64,000 nucleotides of DNA, from positions 56,092,841 through 56,156,840 of the forward strand of contig NC_085869.1 in the NCBI RefSeq assembly GCF_034702125.1, read 5' to 3'. A program made the translations under genes and the position numbers. Source of the stretch: Engraulis encrasicolus. Taxonomy: Eukaryota; Chordata; Actinopteri; Clupeiformes; Engraulidae. Every line of letters starts with the position of its first letter. Position 1 is the stretch's first letter. This document shows, in pieces, positions 27,003-38,709 of this stretch. Under the pieces are notes generated by a model that saw only the letters and a list, made by a program, of their open reading frames with translations, had not been told where the DNA came from and ran no database searches.

Positions 27003-27029
27003 AGCCAAAAAAGACACCTCAATCTGGAG
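27003..27029 (+). CDS. Linker micro-exon EPKKTPQSG
   Basis: A 27-nt exon with a strong acceptor (TTTCTTTTCTTTTTTGTTTTCAG) and donor GTTAGT. It encodes EPKKTPQSG. It is the same type as the exons at 45391, 47333 and 49106, which each precede an Ig exon. Here no Ig exon follows and the first micro-exon array begins instead. Confidence 0.75.
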
Positions 27030-27404
27030 GTTAGTACTTGTGTTTCCAAATAATGATTGAACAAATTATTTGGGCTGTCTTTGGCTTATGCTGCCCTTTG
27101 GTAGAATTACATTCCCTCCTAGAACCACCTCAAAACTGTAAATATTTCTTTTAACAATACAGTATGTATAGCTAAACCACCACTGTGCAGTGTTCACTTG
27201 TGTGCCTTGGAGTGCTGTGTCACAATGACAATTTGAGCTGGAGTTTCCAGTTGGGCTTTTAAAAAAGCCAACAGTAATAATAACAATAGCTACGTATATA
27301 AAAGTAGTAGATTTGGAGTAGCAGCATTGTAAGCAGGATGTTGTATTGTCTTATTGTTCAAGGACTGAGGTAGTGCAGGGAAGGTGCAGTCTCATGGTGC
27401 AGTA

Positions 27405-27576
<172 letters not shown>

Positions 27577-28162
27577 GTGGGGTAGTGCAGGTCCAGTCCA
27601 ATAGTGGAATACAAAAAGCAAAGGTTGTGCTGTACCACACACCGTGCAGACCAGCATGGTCCATTAACTGTGCGATTAACTCACAAGGCTCGACCAGGAT
27701 CTCAAACAGTTTTGATTTTCTTGCAACCCTATGATTGCACGATCGTGAGGTGGAATTGCTTGTCGTCACCTCATGTACACTGCAGGACGTGAGACTCATG
27801 ATTGACCTGCGATTGAGCAAGAAATAGGCCCTACTCTCAAAAAGTTTTGCGAGTGTCAAATCGTGGCAAAATCGGGTAAAAAGTTGCACAGTGTAAGCTC
27901 GCTTTAACACTGCCTCCGGTAACCTCGGCTTTATACCCAGGGAAGGTTAGCTGTCAAGCTGAGTAGCTATCGTAACCTGTACACGAATGGGTAACACTCA
28001 AAGTTTGTAGCTTCCTTGCCTGTCGGCTGTGATTTTATGATGTTCTTTGGATATCCCCTACAAAGAGGACCTGCCATAGAGAGAGTAGTCGAACGAAATT
28101 CGACTGATGAGAGAACACCCAACACTTAGAGACCTTCTCATGTGAATTTGGGACATTTTCAG

Positions 28163-28769
28163 AGGTGGCAAAGCCACCGGCAACCCCATCTTGGTTTCAG
28201 TTGCATCTTGAGTTGTCAAAAGAACCTCTGTGAACTTGCTACCTTTGTTGTGATGAAATGACCGATGATACACCTCATTATAATGGTTATTAATGGTTGC
28301 ATTTTCAGAAGTGGTGAAAAAGCCAGCACCAGGTTGGTTTGAGAGTGATTGCACCTTGAGTTGTCTGAAGTACATGTTGTCCTCTGTCTGTCTGTTTGCT
28401 TCTTTGGATGCGGTAAATATACATATTGTAGTCTACATATTGTAGTTATCATTAGAAATAATTTAGAAATAATTACAAAATCATATCACCACCTAAACTT
28501 AGTAACCCTCTTGTGTGTAATGGCTGCATTTGCAGAAGTTGCAAAGCCATGTGCGACCCCAGGTTGGTTTGAAAATGTTTGCACCTTGAGGTCTCTAGGA
28601 CAAGTGTTGTCCTATGTCTCTCTGTCTGTTTGCTACTTTAGTTGTGGCAAATATTTGTCTACATATTTAGGTTAGCATATGAAAGCCTACTGTACACGTC
28701 TTTATAATGTTTGTTCATAGTTGCAATTATAGCAACTGTCTGAAGTGGCAACGCCACTAGCATCTAAAG
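28163..28769 (+). CDS. PEVK-like micro-exon unit 1 (partly decayed)
   Basis: First recognisable unit of array 1. Class a, 28163-28188 (EVAKPPATP), has lost its donor (CATCTT instead of a GT). Class b, 28309-28332, is a 24-nt version (EVVKKPAP) with intact sites. Class e, 28536-28562 (EVAKPCATP), is intact. Class f, 28743-28769, has lost its acceptor (CTG for CAG). Classes c and d are missing, apparently by deletion. The intact exons are phase 1-1 and each is followed by GTTGGTTTGAGA-like intron starts. The role is inferred: extensible, charged Pro-rich spring segment. Confidence 0.7.
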
Positions 28770-29039
28770 GTTGGTTTCTGAGTGTTGCACCTTGAGTTTA
28801 AATGGCTGTGTTTTAAAACACAAGTTGAACTCTGTCTGGTTGCTACTGTAAATGGATGCAGATATTTAAGCTAGTAAGCAAAGACAAAATAACACCCTAC
28901 ACTTAATGAGCTTCTCTTGTGTTAGTGAGCTTCTGTTATGTCTGAAAATGGTCTGTCAAAATTACGTCTACATACAGTATGTCAGTGACCATGACAACAT
29001 ACACGTCATTATAATACTTATTAATGGTTGCATTTTCAG

Positions 29040-30158
29040 AAGAGGTGAAGAAGCCAGCATCACCAGGTTGGTTTGAGAATGTTTGCACCTTGATTTGTCT
29101 GAAGTACATGTTGTCCTCTGTCTGTCTGTTTGCTTCTTTGGATGTGGTAAAGGAACAATCTACATATTGTTAATATAATTATTAATAACCACCAACACTC
29201 CATTATAATGTGGAAAATCTAATCACCACCTACACTTAGTCACCTTTTGTGCGTAATGGCTGCATTTACAGAGTTTGAAAAGCCACCCGGAACCCCAGCT
29301 CGGTTTGAGAGTGTTTTTCCCTTACGTTGTCTAAAGGACAAGTTGCACAGTATATGTAGACATTTTACTATGTGTGCTTGCTACTTCATTTGGCAAAAAT
29401 ATCCCATCTAGTTCATATTTAATGAATTACAAATCACCATCTACACTTAGTTAAATTGTGTTGTGTACTGGTTGCATTTTCAGAAGTGGTGAAGCCACCA
29501 GCAACCCCAGGTTGGTGTGAGTGTTTGCACCTTGGGTTGTCTTTGTTGATGAGTTGTCTGAAGTACCTGGTGTCCTCTGTCTGTCTGTTTGCTTCTTTGG
29601 TTGCTGTAAAGGTACAGTCTACATATTTTAGCTATAATTAGTAATATTATGCAAAATCATATCACAACCTATACTTCGTAACCTTCTTGTGTGTAATGGC
29701 TGCATTTGCAGAAGTTGCAAAGCCACGCACAACCCTGGGTTGGTTTGAGAATGTTTGCACCTTGTGGTCTCTAGGACAAGTTTTGGCCTCTGTCTCACTG
29801 TCTGTTTGCTACTGAAATTGTGGCAAATATTTGTCTACATAGTTTGGTTAGCACACGACAGCCTATTGTACACGTCTTTATAATGTTTGTTCATGGTTGT
29901 AATTGTCAGAAGTGGCAAAGCCACTGGGAACTAAATTTTGGTGTCTGAGTGTTGCACCTTGAGTTTAAATGGGCGTGTGTTTAAAAACACAAGTTGAACT
30001 GTATCTGGTTGCTACTCTAAATGGAGGCAGACATTTAAGTTAGTTAGCAAAGACAAAGAAAAACCCACACTTAGTGAACTTCTCTTGTGTTAGTGGGCTT
30101 CTCTTATGTGTGAAAAGGATTGCTTTTTCAGAAGTGAAAATGACACCTGCAACCCCAA
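29040..30158 (+). CDS. PEVK-like micro-exon unit 2
   Basis: Class b 29040-29066 (EEVKKPASP), d 29484-29510 (EVVKPPATP), e 29712-29738 (EVAKPRTTL) and a 30132-30158 (EVKMTPATP) have usable splice sites. Class c 29272-29298 has a dead donor (CAGCTCGG), and class f 29910-29936 has a dead donor (AAATTTTGG). Class a ends in A rather than G, so the codon it forms with the next exon is AAA (Lys) instead of GAA (Glu). Confidence 0.75.
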
Positions 30159-30305
30159 GTTGGTTTCAGAATGTTTGCATCTTGAGTTGTCAAAAGAACA
30201 TGTCTCCCTCTGTGAACTTGCTACCTTTGTTGTGACGAAATTACGTCTATATACAGTATGTCAGTGACCGTGACAACATACACGTCATTATAATGCTTAT
30301 TAATG

Positions 30306-32591
30306 CACTGTAAAAAATGCCCGTTGAAATTACGGCAAAAAACTGTCAAATTGCAACAGTCAGTGACCGTAAAATGTAAAACAGTTTATCTCTGTACTAA
30401 ATATGGCAAGCCACTATTTAGTCAAAAAGCGCTACATAACTTTATTTTTGACAGGTGTCATATGTAGAAAATACTGGACTGTTCTCTGTAAACGAAGATA
30501 TTGGAAAATACCGTTAAGTGAGATGAAGTAGTCAAGAAACGGTGCATAACTTTATTTTTCACTGGTGTCAATATGTAGAAAATACTGAACTGTTCACTGA
30601 AAAGAAAATATTGGAAAATACCGTTAAGTGAAGATGAAGTAGTCAAGAAACGGTACATGACTTTATTTTTCACTGGTGTACACATATGTACACAGCTAAT
30701 CTGTCAGAGTTAGATTGATCAGAGTTAGACTGGTGTTCAGCCAAAATCTAAACATCAAGAGTTGTAGCAACACTACAGAGTGTTATTTGACTCCTCTGGA
30801 TCCGAGTTGTTGGGCTAAGAGAGCTAGAGAGTTAATGTTTAACTCCCTAGAGAGTTATGAAAACACGCCTCCCCAATTTCCAAATGTTTTAGCAACATGA
30901 GCAGCCATTTTTGTTGAGTCCCCTATAAGTGAACCAAACTCAATCCTCTGTTAGTGAACCAAATTGTGAACCAACAGACAAAGAACTCTGTTCTGCTTTT
31001 CTTCACATTGTGTATACTACAAAAAGTAGGTGCTCTTTCTGGTCGTGTTAGGCTTTTTTGTCCTCTTTTAGTCCAATAGATCTCTTGTGATTGCACTTGT
31101 TCCAGGTGTAACTTGTCAAACCACTGATACGCTGGTTGTAACAGGCAGAGTTTGATGTCAACACGCTATTTGATTAGTAGCCATCAATGAGTATTAACTT
31201 AGAGTACAACCCTTTGCATGTGTTCTAGTTTATCCTGCGAAAAATTCTCCACCGCAATATTTTTTTTCCCTTATTGGACTTTGAGACTTTGCCATCAGAG
31301 TTTTCGATTGAGAGGCAAATTGACACAGTAAACCTCTTAAAAATTCAGAATATCTTTTTTTGCATTCCTCCTACCCAACAGAAAGCAATGGAGGTTATAA
31401 TGAATTAAATATTAATTACTCCACAGAAAACATATTGCCTGTCTGCTTGGCTCCAGGTGCCTCCACGTTGTAGATCTGACAACAATGAAGCTGGCAACTG
31501 AATAAACTGTGCAACAGTTAAGGACTGCAAATGGCAACAGTTTGCACATTTTGCAGTAATTCACTGAAAACTATTATTTATCCGGTAACAGCCTACAGTT
31601 TAGCCTCATTTAATGTGTAAAATATACCTATAGGCTAGTATAATCTGAAAAAGTCTACCTGGGACAGTAATCTCTTGATTTAGTCTCTTAGAAGTAGCCC
31701 AGTCTATTTGAAACTGTCATTCTACCCCATCCAAATCAATCTATCAATCAATTCCTGACCTCACCTGAGTGCTAAGGGCTGTCATGCAATGATTAACTTA
31801 CTGCCTGCACCTGCACCTGCTTCATCACTCGGGTCACATGGTTCACTTGAACATGTATTTAAACAGGGACTGTTGCATTGTACTGCTCACTGGTTGCTAG
31901 CTAGCTAGGTGGCTGGCTGGCTGGCTGTAAGGCCGGCTGGTCGGCTGGCCTGCCCTCGCCTGGCCTGGCCTGGCCGGCCCGGTTAGCAGGTCACGTTGTA
32001 AGGGTGGCTGCATGGCTTGCTAACTAGCTTGTTTGTTAGCTTGCTTGCCCCGCTAGCTTTGGCCTTCATTTTCCTTAAGGTTATTTTCAGGCCTTTTTAA
32101 AATAAAGAATGGATTTGCATACCCTTCATTGATGATACTAGACTGGCCCACCTGCCTGCACTAGACAATCTGGCAATTGGGCATTTATTTAGGTATCTAA
32201 TTAAGTTGATGTTTATTGGACTCCAATGAGTTGAATCAGTCCAATCAGTTGTCTGTGATTGCAACTCTATAATTGGACTCACCTGAGTATAATCAGTCCA
32301 ATCAGTTGTCTGATTGTAACTCTATAATTGAACTCACCTGAGTATAATCCGTTTTTACCGTAATTTATGTAATGGTACGTTTTGGCAACCACTGCTGCCA
32401 TAATTTTACCGTAAAATGTAAAAAATAATAATACCGTTATTTATTTAACGGTAGGCTTTGGCAAACACTGCTGCCATAATTTTACCGTAAAATGTAAAAA
32501 GGAAATATACCGTTATTTGTTTAAAGGTAGACTTTGGCAACCACTGCTGCCAGCAATCTACCGTAAGAACAACAGTTCTTTTTTTACTGTG
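30306..32591. mobile_element. CACTG-ended DNA element, about 2.3 kb
   Basis: Ends CACTGTAAAAAA and TTTTTTTACTGTG are inverted, and the flanking bases are a short TG repeat. The insertion splits the intron between class a (30132) and class b (32607). Near each end it has internal tandem repeats: units of about 118 bp at 30420-30690 (ACTTTATTTTTCACTGGTGT) and units of about 100 bp at 32355-32560 (TACCGTTATTTATTTAACGG). CACTG termini resemble fish CACTA/EnSpm elements. No transposase frame is present. Confidence 0.6.
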
Positions 32592-32606
32592 TGGTTGCAT
32601 TTTCAG

Positions 32607-32633
32607 AAGAGGTGAAGAAGCCAGCAACACCAG
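32607..32633 (+). CDS. PEVK-like micro-exon, class b (EEVKKPATP)
   Basis: A 27-nt exon with acceptor TTGCATTTTCAG and donor GTTGGT, identical in peptide to most class b exons of array 2. It is stranded between two large insertions: the CACTG element ends 15 bp upstream and the gypsy element starts 101 bp downstream. Its splice sites are untouched. Confidence 0.75.
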
Positions 32634-32734
32634 GTTGGTTTGAGAGTGTTTGCACCTTGAGTTGTCTGAATTACATATTGTTCTCTGTCTGTCTGTTTGC
32701 TTCTTTGGATGCAGTAAATGTAGGCCTATGTCTA

Positions 32735-33400
32735 TGTAACCCTTTGAAGCGCACTCCCGCGTTCGCCTGCCGGCTCTGGCACCTCTGCTCGCCCTCTGCG
32801 TTGTGTTACTGTTGTTAGTGGTGGCGGACAGGAGGCACAGTCGGTTGGGGAAAACACTCAGACGGACACGGAAGGGGTTCGGGATCGATGGGTTGGTTTT
32901 AATGATGAATTCAAGAGGGTTAACAGGATCTATAGGGTTGATTGACAAGACTCGCATCAGTTTTCAAACGCTAAAAACACGTTACTGTAAGATGCTAACA
33001 CATTTTCATACAAACTCCCATTGACGTTAGCATTCATTTTCATTCATACTGGATCGTTAAAAATACAAAAAAATACAAGCGCTACATTCACAAATCACTC
33101 AGCTTCTAAGAGCTTAATATTCCAACATATAAAGTAGCTCAACAAAACAAACTTTCAATGGTTCATATTTCACGTATTTCATACTTTAGATCTGAGGAAA
33201 AAGTTTGTTGCTTACCTATAGGGTTGATTGACAAGACTAAGGGAAATGGCGAACGAACTACAAACAAGTGTCAACCCTACGGGAAAACAGAAGGGCCAAA
33301 AGGCGATTCCAAAATATAAAACTCCTAGCGAAACATTGTCAAACAGCGACACCTAGTGGCGCAGCTTTAACACCAACATACACTTACTCAATACCTTACA
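32735..33400 (-). repeat. 3' LTR of the gypsy element
   Basis: 666 bp, begins TGTAACCC and ends CCTTACA on the plus strand. It differs from the other LTR at about two positions (for example GTGTTA versus GGGTTA near the start and AACAAAC versus AACGAAC further in), implying a recent insertion. Confidence 0.93.
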
Positions 33401-33415
33401 TCCACCCCTTCTTTA
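33401..33415 (-). other. Polypurine tract of the gypsy element
   Basis: On the minus strand TAAAGAAGGGGTGGA directly abuts the 3' LTR, as expected for the plus-strand primer of a retroelement. Confidence 0.75.
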
Positions 33416-33636
33416 AGAGATGGCGTCCTCGACATCAGATTCAACCAAACCTACATGCAGCATAGGCGTACTCAAAGGGGTTTAGACAAACAAACAAAAA
33501 AAAGAATTTTAAAATAGGAAACAAGTGTGTGGTGTGAGGTGAGGTGTGGTGTGTGATGCATGTAGCATAAAGTGTAAGGATATAAGGTAGGTGTACATGG
33601 GGATATTCTTCATCTAGGGGTTTGCACTAAACTGTC

Positions 33637-36311
33637 CTAGGTGTATCCAGCTGCTCTTTTAGCTTTGGCTTTTTGCCACAATTTTTTTCCTCTCTCTATC
33701 TTCTCTTGGTCACTCTCAGTTTCCACGACATGAGACTGGTACGACAGTTTCAGGGGGGGGCGTCGACTCCTTCTTGGGTACCTCCTTGGGGTGTTGGCTG
33801 TTTCAGGGGAGGTGGCCTCACTGGTCACTGGGGTATCTGCCCGTGCTTCCACATTGCCCTGCTCTTCACTGAGCTGTTCCTCCTCGTCTGTCTCAGTGGT
33901 CACACCAGCTTCTACTTCTTCCATACTGCCATTCTCCATTTCCTCTTCCCTGTCGGTCCCACATGGCTCACTGTCTGATTGGCCCTCCTCCAAGGTCACT
34001 CTGCTGCTTCGGTCCACCGGGAGGAACATGCACTGGGTAAGGAGGTTTCTGTGAAGAACTCTCTCAGGACCTCCACTCTCAGGGCGCACTACGTAGACAG
34101 GTAAGTTGGGCTGCTTCTTCACAACAAGGTATGGGCGTGACTCCCACCGGTCTCCCAACTTCTGCCTCCCCTCCACATGGCAAACTTTGACTAAGACTCT
34201 GTCCCCAGGGTCAAAGTCTTCACTCTTGGCTTTTCGGTCATAGTACCTTTTCTGTTGCTCCTTGGCATGCTGGGATGTCTGGTTGGCCAGGGCATAGGCC
34301 TGTGTCAGGGAATCATGTAGTGTCTGGACATAGTCACTGTACTCGCAGGGCTGATTAACAGGCGAGGACTTAAAGAGCAGGTCAACAGGCAGTCTTGGAT
34401 GTCTACCAAACATCAGGTAGTACGGGCTATACCCTGTGGAGTCGTGTTGTGAGCAGTTATATGCATGGGTCATGGCATCCAGATGTTCGTGCCAACGGGG
34501 CTTCAGGTGAGGTTCTAATGTTCCAAGCATGTTCATAAGGGTGCGGTTGAACCTTTCAGTGGTCCCATTGCCCTGAGGATGGTAAGGTGTTGTATGTGTT
34601 TTAGTGATGCCAGTACACTTGCACAATTCCTTCACAATGGCGCTTTCAAAGTTGCGCCCCTGGTCTGCATGCAGCTTTGCTGGGAAACCGAACCGGCAGA
34701 GGAAGTTTTTCCACAGTACTTTAGCCACGGTGCCTGCCTTTTGGTCTTTGGTGGGGTAGGCCTGCGCGTACCGGGAAAAATGGTCAGTGACAACGAGAAC
34801 ATTTTCCAGGCCACCTTTAGACTTCTCAAGTGTCAAAAAGTCAACACAGACTAGTTCCATGGGGGCACTTGTGTGGATACTGACCAGGGGCGCCTTGACA
34901 TTGGCTGTGGGGGTCTTCCTCAGGCAGCACCGCATGCACTTTTCACACCAGGCTTTCACTTCTTGGAACATTCTCGGCCAGTAGAATCTCTCCCATATCA
35001 TCTTCTGTGTTCTTTCGAATCCCAAGTGTCCTGAGTCGTCATGAAGGGCAGTCTTAACAGCTTCCTGCAGCCTCTCTGGAAGTACTAGCTGTTCCACTTC
35101 TCTATGGCAGTCCCGGACCCGGCGGTACATGATACCGTTGCGTACCACTAACCTCCTCCACTCTTTTAAGAGAAGGTGTCCACTTGCGCACACCTCCATC
35201 CTTTCACCACGGTTTGGTTTCCGGTTTCGGGATTTAAAGTGTAGGACTGGGCCGATGACTGGGTCTTCTCTTTGAGCTGCTCGGACCTCTTGCGTTGTCA
35301 TGGCGGGTAGAACCTCCATTCCCACCTCTGCATATGGCTCACTTGACTCTGGCAGCTGACTGCTCTCTCCCTGTGGATATGGCTCACTTGACTCTGGTAG
35401 CTGACGGTTCTCTCGCTCCTCTGTCACAGCGGCGGTCTCCACCGAAGGCTCCTCCACTTCCGGGGTGACTTTTGACTCATCTCGCCTCCGTTCACTGCGG
35501 GTCACTCGCTGAGGACAGGTCTGCAGGATCTCCACGACTTCTTGGTGGGACAAGCGTGAGAGGGCGTCAGCATTGGAATTGTCTTGTCCCCTCCTGTACT
35601 GGATGTCAAAGTCATAGATGGACAGGTGAGAGACCCATCTCTGGCCGGTGGCATCCAGCTTGGCTGTGGACATGACATACTTTAGAGGATTGTTGTCAGT
35701 GAGAACGGAGAACTTGCGCCCATAGAGGTGGTCATGGAACTTGTCTGTGACTGCCCACTTAAGGGCGAGGAACTCCAGCTTGTGTGCGGGATACCTCGTC
35801 TCAGGAGGGGTCAAGCCTCTGCTGGCATACGCGATGACTCTTTCTTTTCCACCCTGGATCTGTGCAAGCACAGCACCGAGCCCCTCTCTAGATGCGTCAG
35901 TCTGTAGCAAGAACGGTAGGCTGTAGTCCGGATAGCCCAGCACTGGCGCGTTGGTCAGCTTCTCTTTCAGTGCCTGGAAAGCCTCCTCACAGTCAGCGGT
36001 CCACAGGAATGGTTTGTCGGGGCAGGAACTTTTCTTGGCCCCTCTCCTCTTCATTCTGGGGTCTCCTGAGGTGAGGCGGTACAAGGGAGCAGCCAGACTG
36101 GAGTAAGACTTCACGTACCGTCTGTAGTAGCCAGCAAACCCTAGAAACTGGAGTACTTCTTTTCGATCGGTTGGTCGCGGCCAATCCTTCACCCTGCTGA
36201 TCTTCTCTGGGTCTGTCCTGATGCCGTGTGCCGACACCAGGTGGCCAAGGTAGTTCACTTCCTCCCGAACAAACTGGCACTTTGAGGGCTTAAGCTTCAG
36301 GCCATGCTGTC
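33637..36311 (-). CDS. Gypsy pol, C-terminal part: RT connection, RNase H, integrase
   Basis: An open frame of about 890 codons up to the break. It starts in the region after the RT palm (NYLGHLVS), followed by RNase H (LLQTDASREG, VLTDNNPLKY), then the integrase zinc finger (H and H before CEKCMRC) and the catalytic DDE core (VCVDFL, HADQGRNFES, PQGNGTTERFNRTL). A C-terminal domain (DRVLVKV, ESRPYLVV) and an acidic Ser/Glu-rich tail of about 110 residues follow. The frame is otherwise intact to its stop at 33637. The upstream half is separated from it by an inserted element, so the gene is broken. Confidence 0.9.
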
Positions 36312-36313
36312 TA

Positions 36314-37025
36314 AAGGGGGATTCATACTAGTCGTGAGTGGTGCTAGTCTCCTTCATACTTCACTCACGACGATGGCGCGCGCCGTCACGTGACCTAAAA
36401 TTTCGACACGCCCCCCGTCGTAAGCTCAAAATTCGGCGCGTGTCGCCACGTCGTGCACACGAGGATTTTTCTAACTTGTCGTGCGCCACCAGCGACCACG
36501 CAGATAGGCAGACAAAGCAGGAGTTGCGAAGAGAGGCTACAACTACTGTAGGCTACCACAGAATGGATCCTGCATCATTTTGAGGATAATAAAATGTCAG
36601 AGAGTTATTTTATCTTCTCTCTTAAATGTTGTTCAGTGAAACAATTGTTTACTTTGTTCAGAAGCACGTTGTGTTCGGCGATCTATTTATAAATTCTGCC
36701 GCCAGAACAATGCTCTCACATGGTCTTGGAATTATCTGGCAATGTAGGCTACAACAAAAAATATATGTTTCAATGTGGTAAGTCACAAGTCAGACGTTCA
36801 GTAGCCCTACAGCAGCCGTGTTTGGCTTTCTATTTTATACATCAGTAGAACTCACGCTGCGAGTTGCGAAAAATACTGCCGTTTCTCTCATGAACAGCAG
36901 AGGGCACTTCCGACAATGCGAGCAAGGCGCTTTTGAAGTATGAATAGTCTGTCGCAAGTGATGACGTCATTAATGGTTCTCGCGCCACTCGCGACAAAGT
37001 GCGCACGTGAAGTATGCAGAGCCCT
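36314..37025. mobile_element. 712-bp inverted-repeat element inside gypsy pol
   Basis: Terminal repeats AAGGGGGATTCATACTAGTC and, inverted from the other end, AGGGCTCTGCATACTTCACG. The flanks are a TA duplication (36312-36313 and 37026-37027). Length plus TA is a multiple of three, and pol has the same frame on both sides. The internal sequence has no transposase. TA targets suit Tc1/mariner-type or related elements; the exact family is not clear. It must be younger than the retrotransposon it interrupts. Confidence 0.75.
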
Positions 37026-37027
37026 TA

Positions 37028-38709
37028 AGTCTGTCGAAGACCCTTTGCAGTCTTTCTAGATGTTCATCAAAGGAAGAGGAAAAAATGATCAAATCATCTA
37101 AGTAAATGAGCAGCTGTGTGAAGTTCAAGTCACCGAAGCAGCAGGTCATCAGCCTTTGGAAGGTGGAGGGAGCGTTTTGGAGGCCAAACGGCATTCTATT
37201 AGCCTCAAAAAGACCCATGGGAGTGCTGAATGCGGTCTTGTGCTTATCATGTTCTGCAACTTCCACCTGCCAGTACCCGGACGTAAGGTCTAGTGTGGAA
37301 AAGTACTTAGCTTGCCCCAATGACTCCAGGGCCTCCTCAATCCTGGGCAGGGGGAACGCATCCCTGGTGCTGCAGGAATTGAGCCTCCTGTAATCAATAC
37401 ACAGCCTCAACGACCCATCCTTCTTGGTCACGACCACCACTGGGGAGGCATATGGGCTTTTACTGGGACGGATGACCCCTGCTACCTCCATCTCCGTCAG
37501 CATCTGGCGCACGTCTTGGAACTGAGATGGGGGTATCTTCCGGTACGGCAGTCGAAAGGGCCTGGGGTCCACCAGTGGAATCTCATGCTGGATGGTTGTG
37601 GTGTGACCATAGTCCAGGGAATGCTGAGAAAACACATCTGCATTCTTGTCCAGCAGCTCTTGGAGGCAGGTGCGCTGGTCTTCATTCTCCACCGCTGCTC
37701 CGCTAACATCCACTCCACAGCGCGTCACCACCTGGCCCAGACTAAGACATACCCCTCCATTGCCAGCTGCACACCGATCGTTCTCAGGGAACTCCAACAC
37801 GCTTCTTACCAGGACTGCATTTGCCAGGTGAGTATGGGGCTTGATAGTTATGGCGCGCTGGGAGAGATTCATGACTCTGACGGGAGCACACCCTCTCTGC
37901 ACATCGGCAAGGACTTTGGCAACTAGGAGGTCTTGGGGAAGACGAACTGAGGCCTGGCTCTCGATCAGGGCAGTGTATGACTTTCTTCGGGGCCCAGCTT
38001 GAATCTTGCACCTCAAATCCATCTCTTTCCCTGCAGGTATACGCACTTTGCGGCCGGTGTACACAGCAGGCCCTATCCACTCATGCGTCTCGCTTTGCTC
38101 AGCGCTCTCCACCTTCAGCAACGCTGTGTACCACTCCGGGTGCTTCTCTTTCATCAGGTGTAGGAACTGCTGGCCATAGGACGCTTGGAGGTGGCTGCGG
38201 GAGGCCCGAATGACATTGGTGCCGACAAGAAGAGGGACTGAAGAGCGGTAGTCAGAGTCAGGGACAACAAAAGTAGGCACGGCTTTATGTTCTTTCCCAA
38301 GAACATTCAGGTCAATGTGCACGACACCATGGTGAGGAACTGCCTGGCCTGCTGCACCTTCGATGGAGAACTTGGATGGCTTTAACCGCATCCCCTTTAG
38401 AGCAGGGTGGCTCCGCCAGAAGCTGTGGGTGACACTGGTTATCTGAGAGCCCGAGTCAATGAGGGCCTTGCACTTCACACCATTAACTATTACCTCCCCC
38501 TCATTATTAGGCCCGACTATTGGCGTGCCGTGGTCTCCAGTGTCGCTTCTTGATGTTGAGTGGGGCTCTTGCTGGAGGCCCATGGTTGCCCCGGCGACCA
38601 CAGGCTTCATGCGTTTAAAGTCTGGGCAGATTGGGGTGTGGGCTTCTCCACAGGGGTGGTGGGTTGGGGTGCCCCAGCGGGGCTGAGAGGGGGAAGCACA
38701 GCTCGACAA
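37028..38709 (-). CDS. Gypsy pol, N-terminal part: protease and reverse transcriptase
   Basis: The open frame overlaps the end of gag by about 100 bp and lies in the -1 frame relative to it, so Pol is probably made by ribosomal frameshifting. The aspartic protease motif ALIDSGSQITS is at about residue 83. Reverse transcriptase follows, with LCIDYRRLN, MPFGLQNAP and the catalytic YLDD at about residue 536. The frame is cut by the inserted element at 37025, after which only a few foreign codons precede a stop. Confidence 0.9.
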
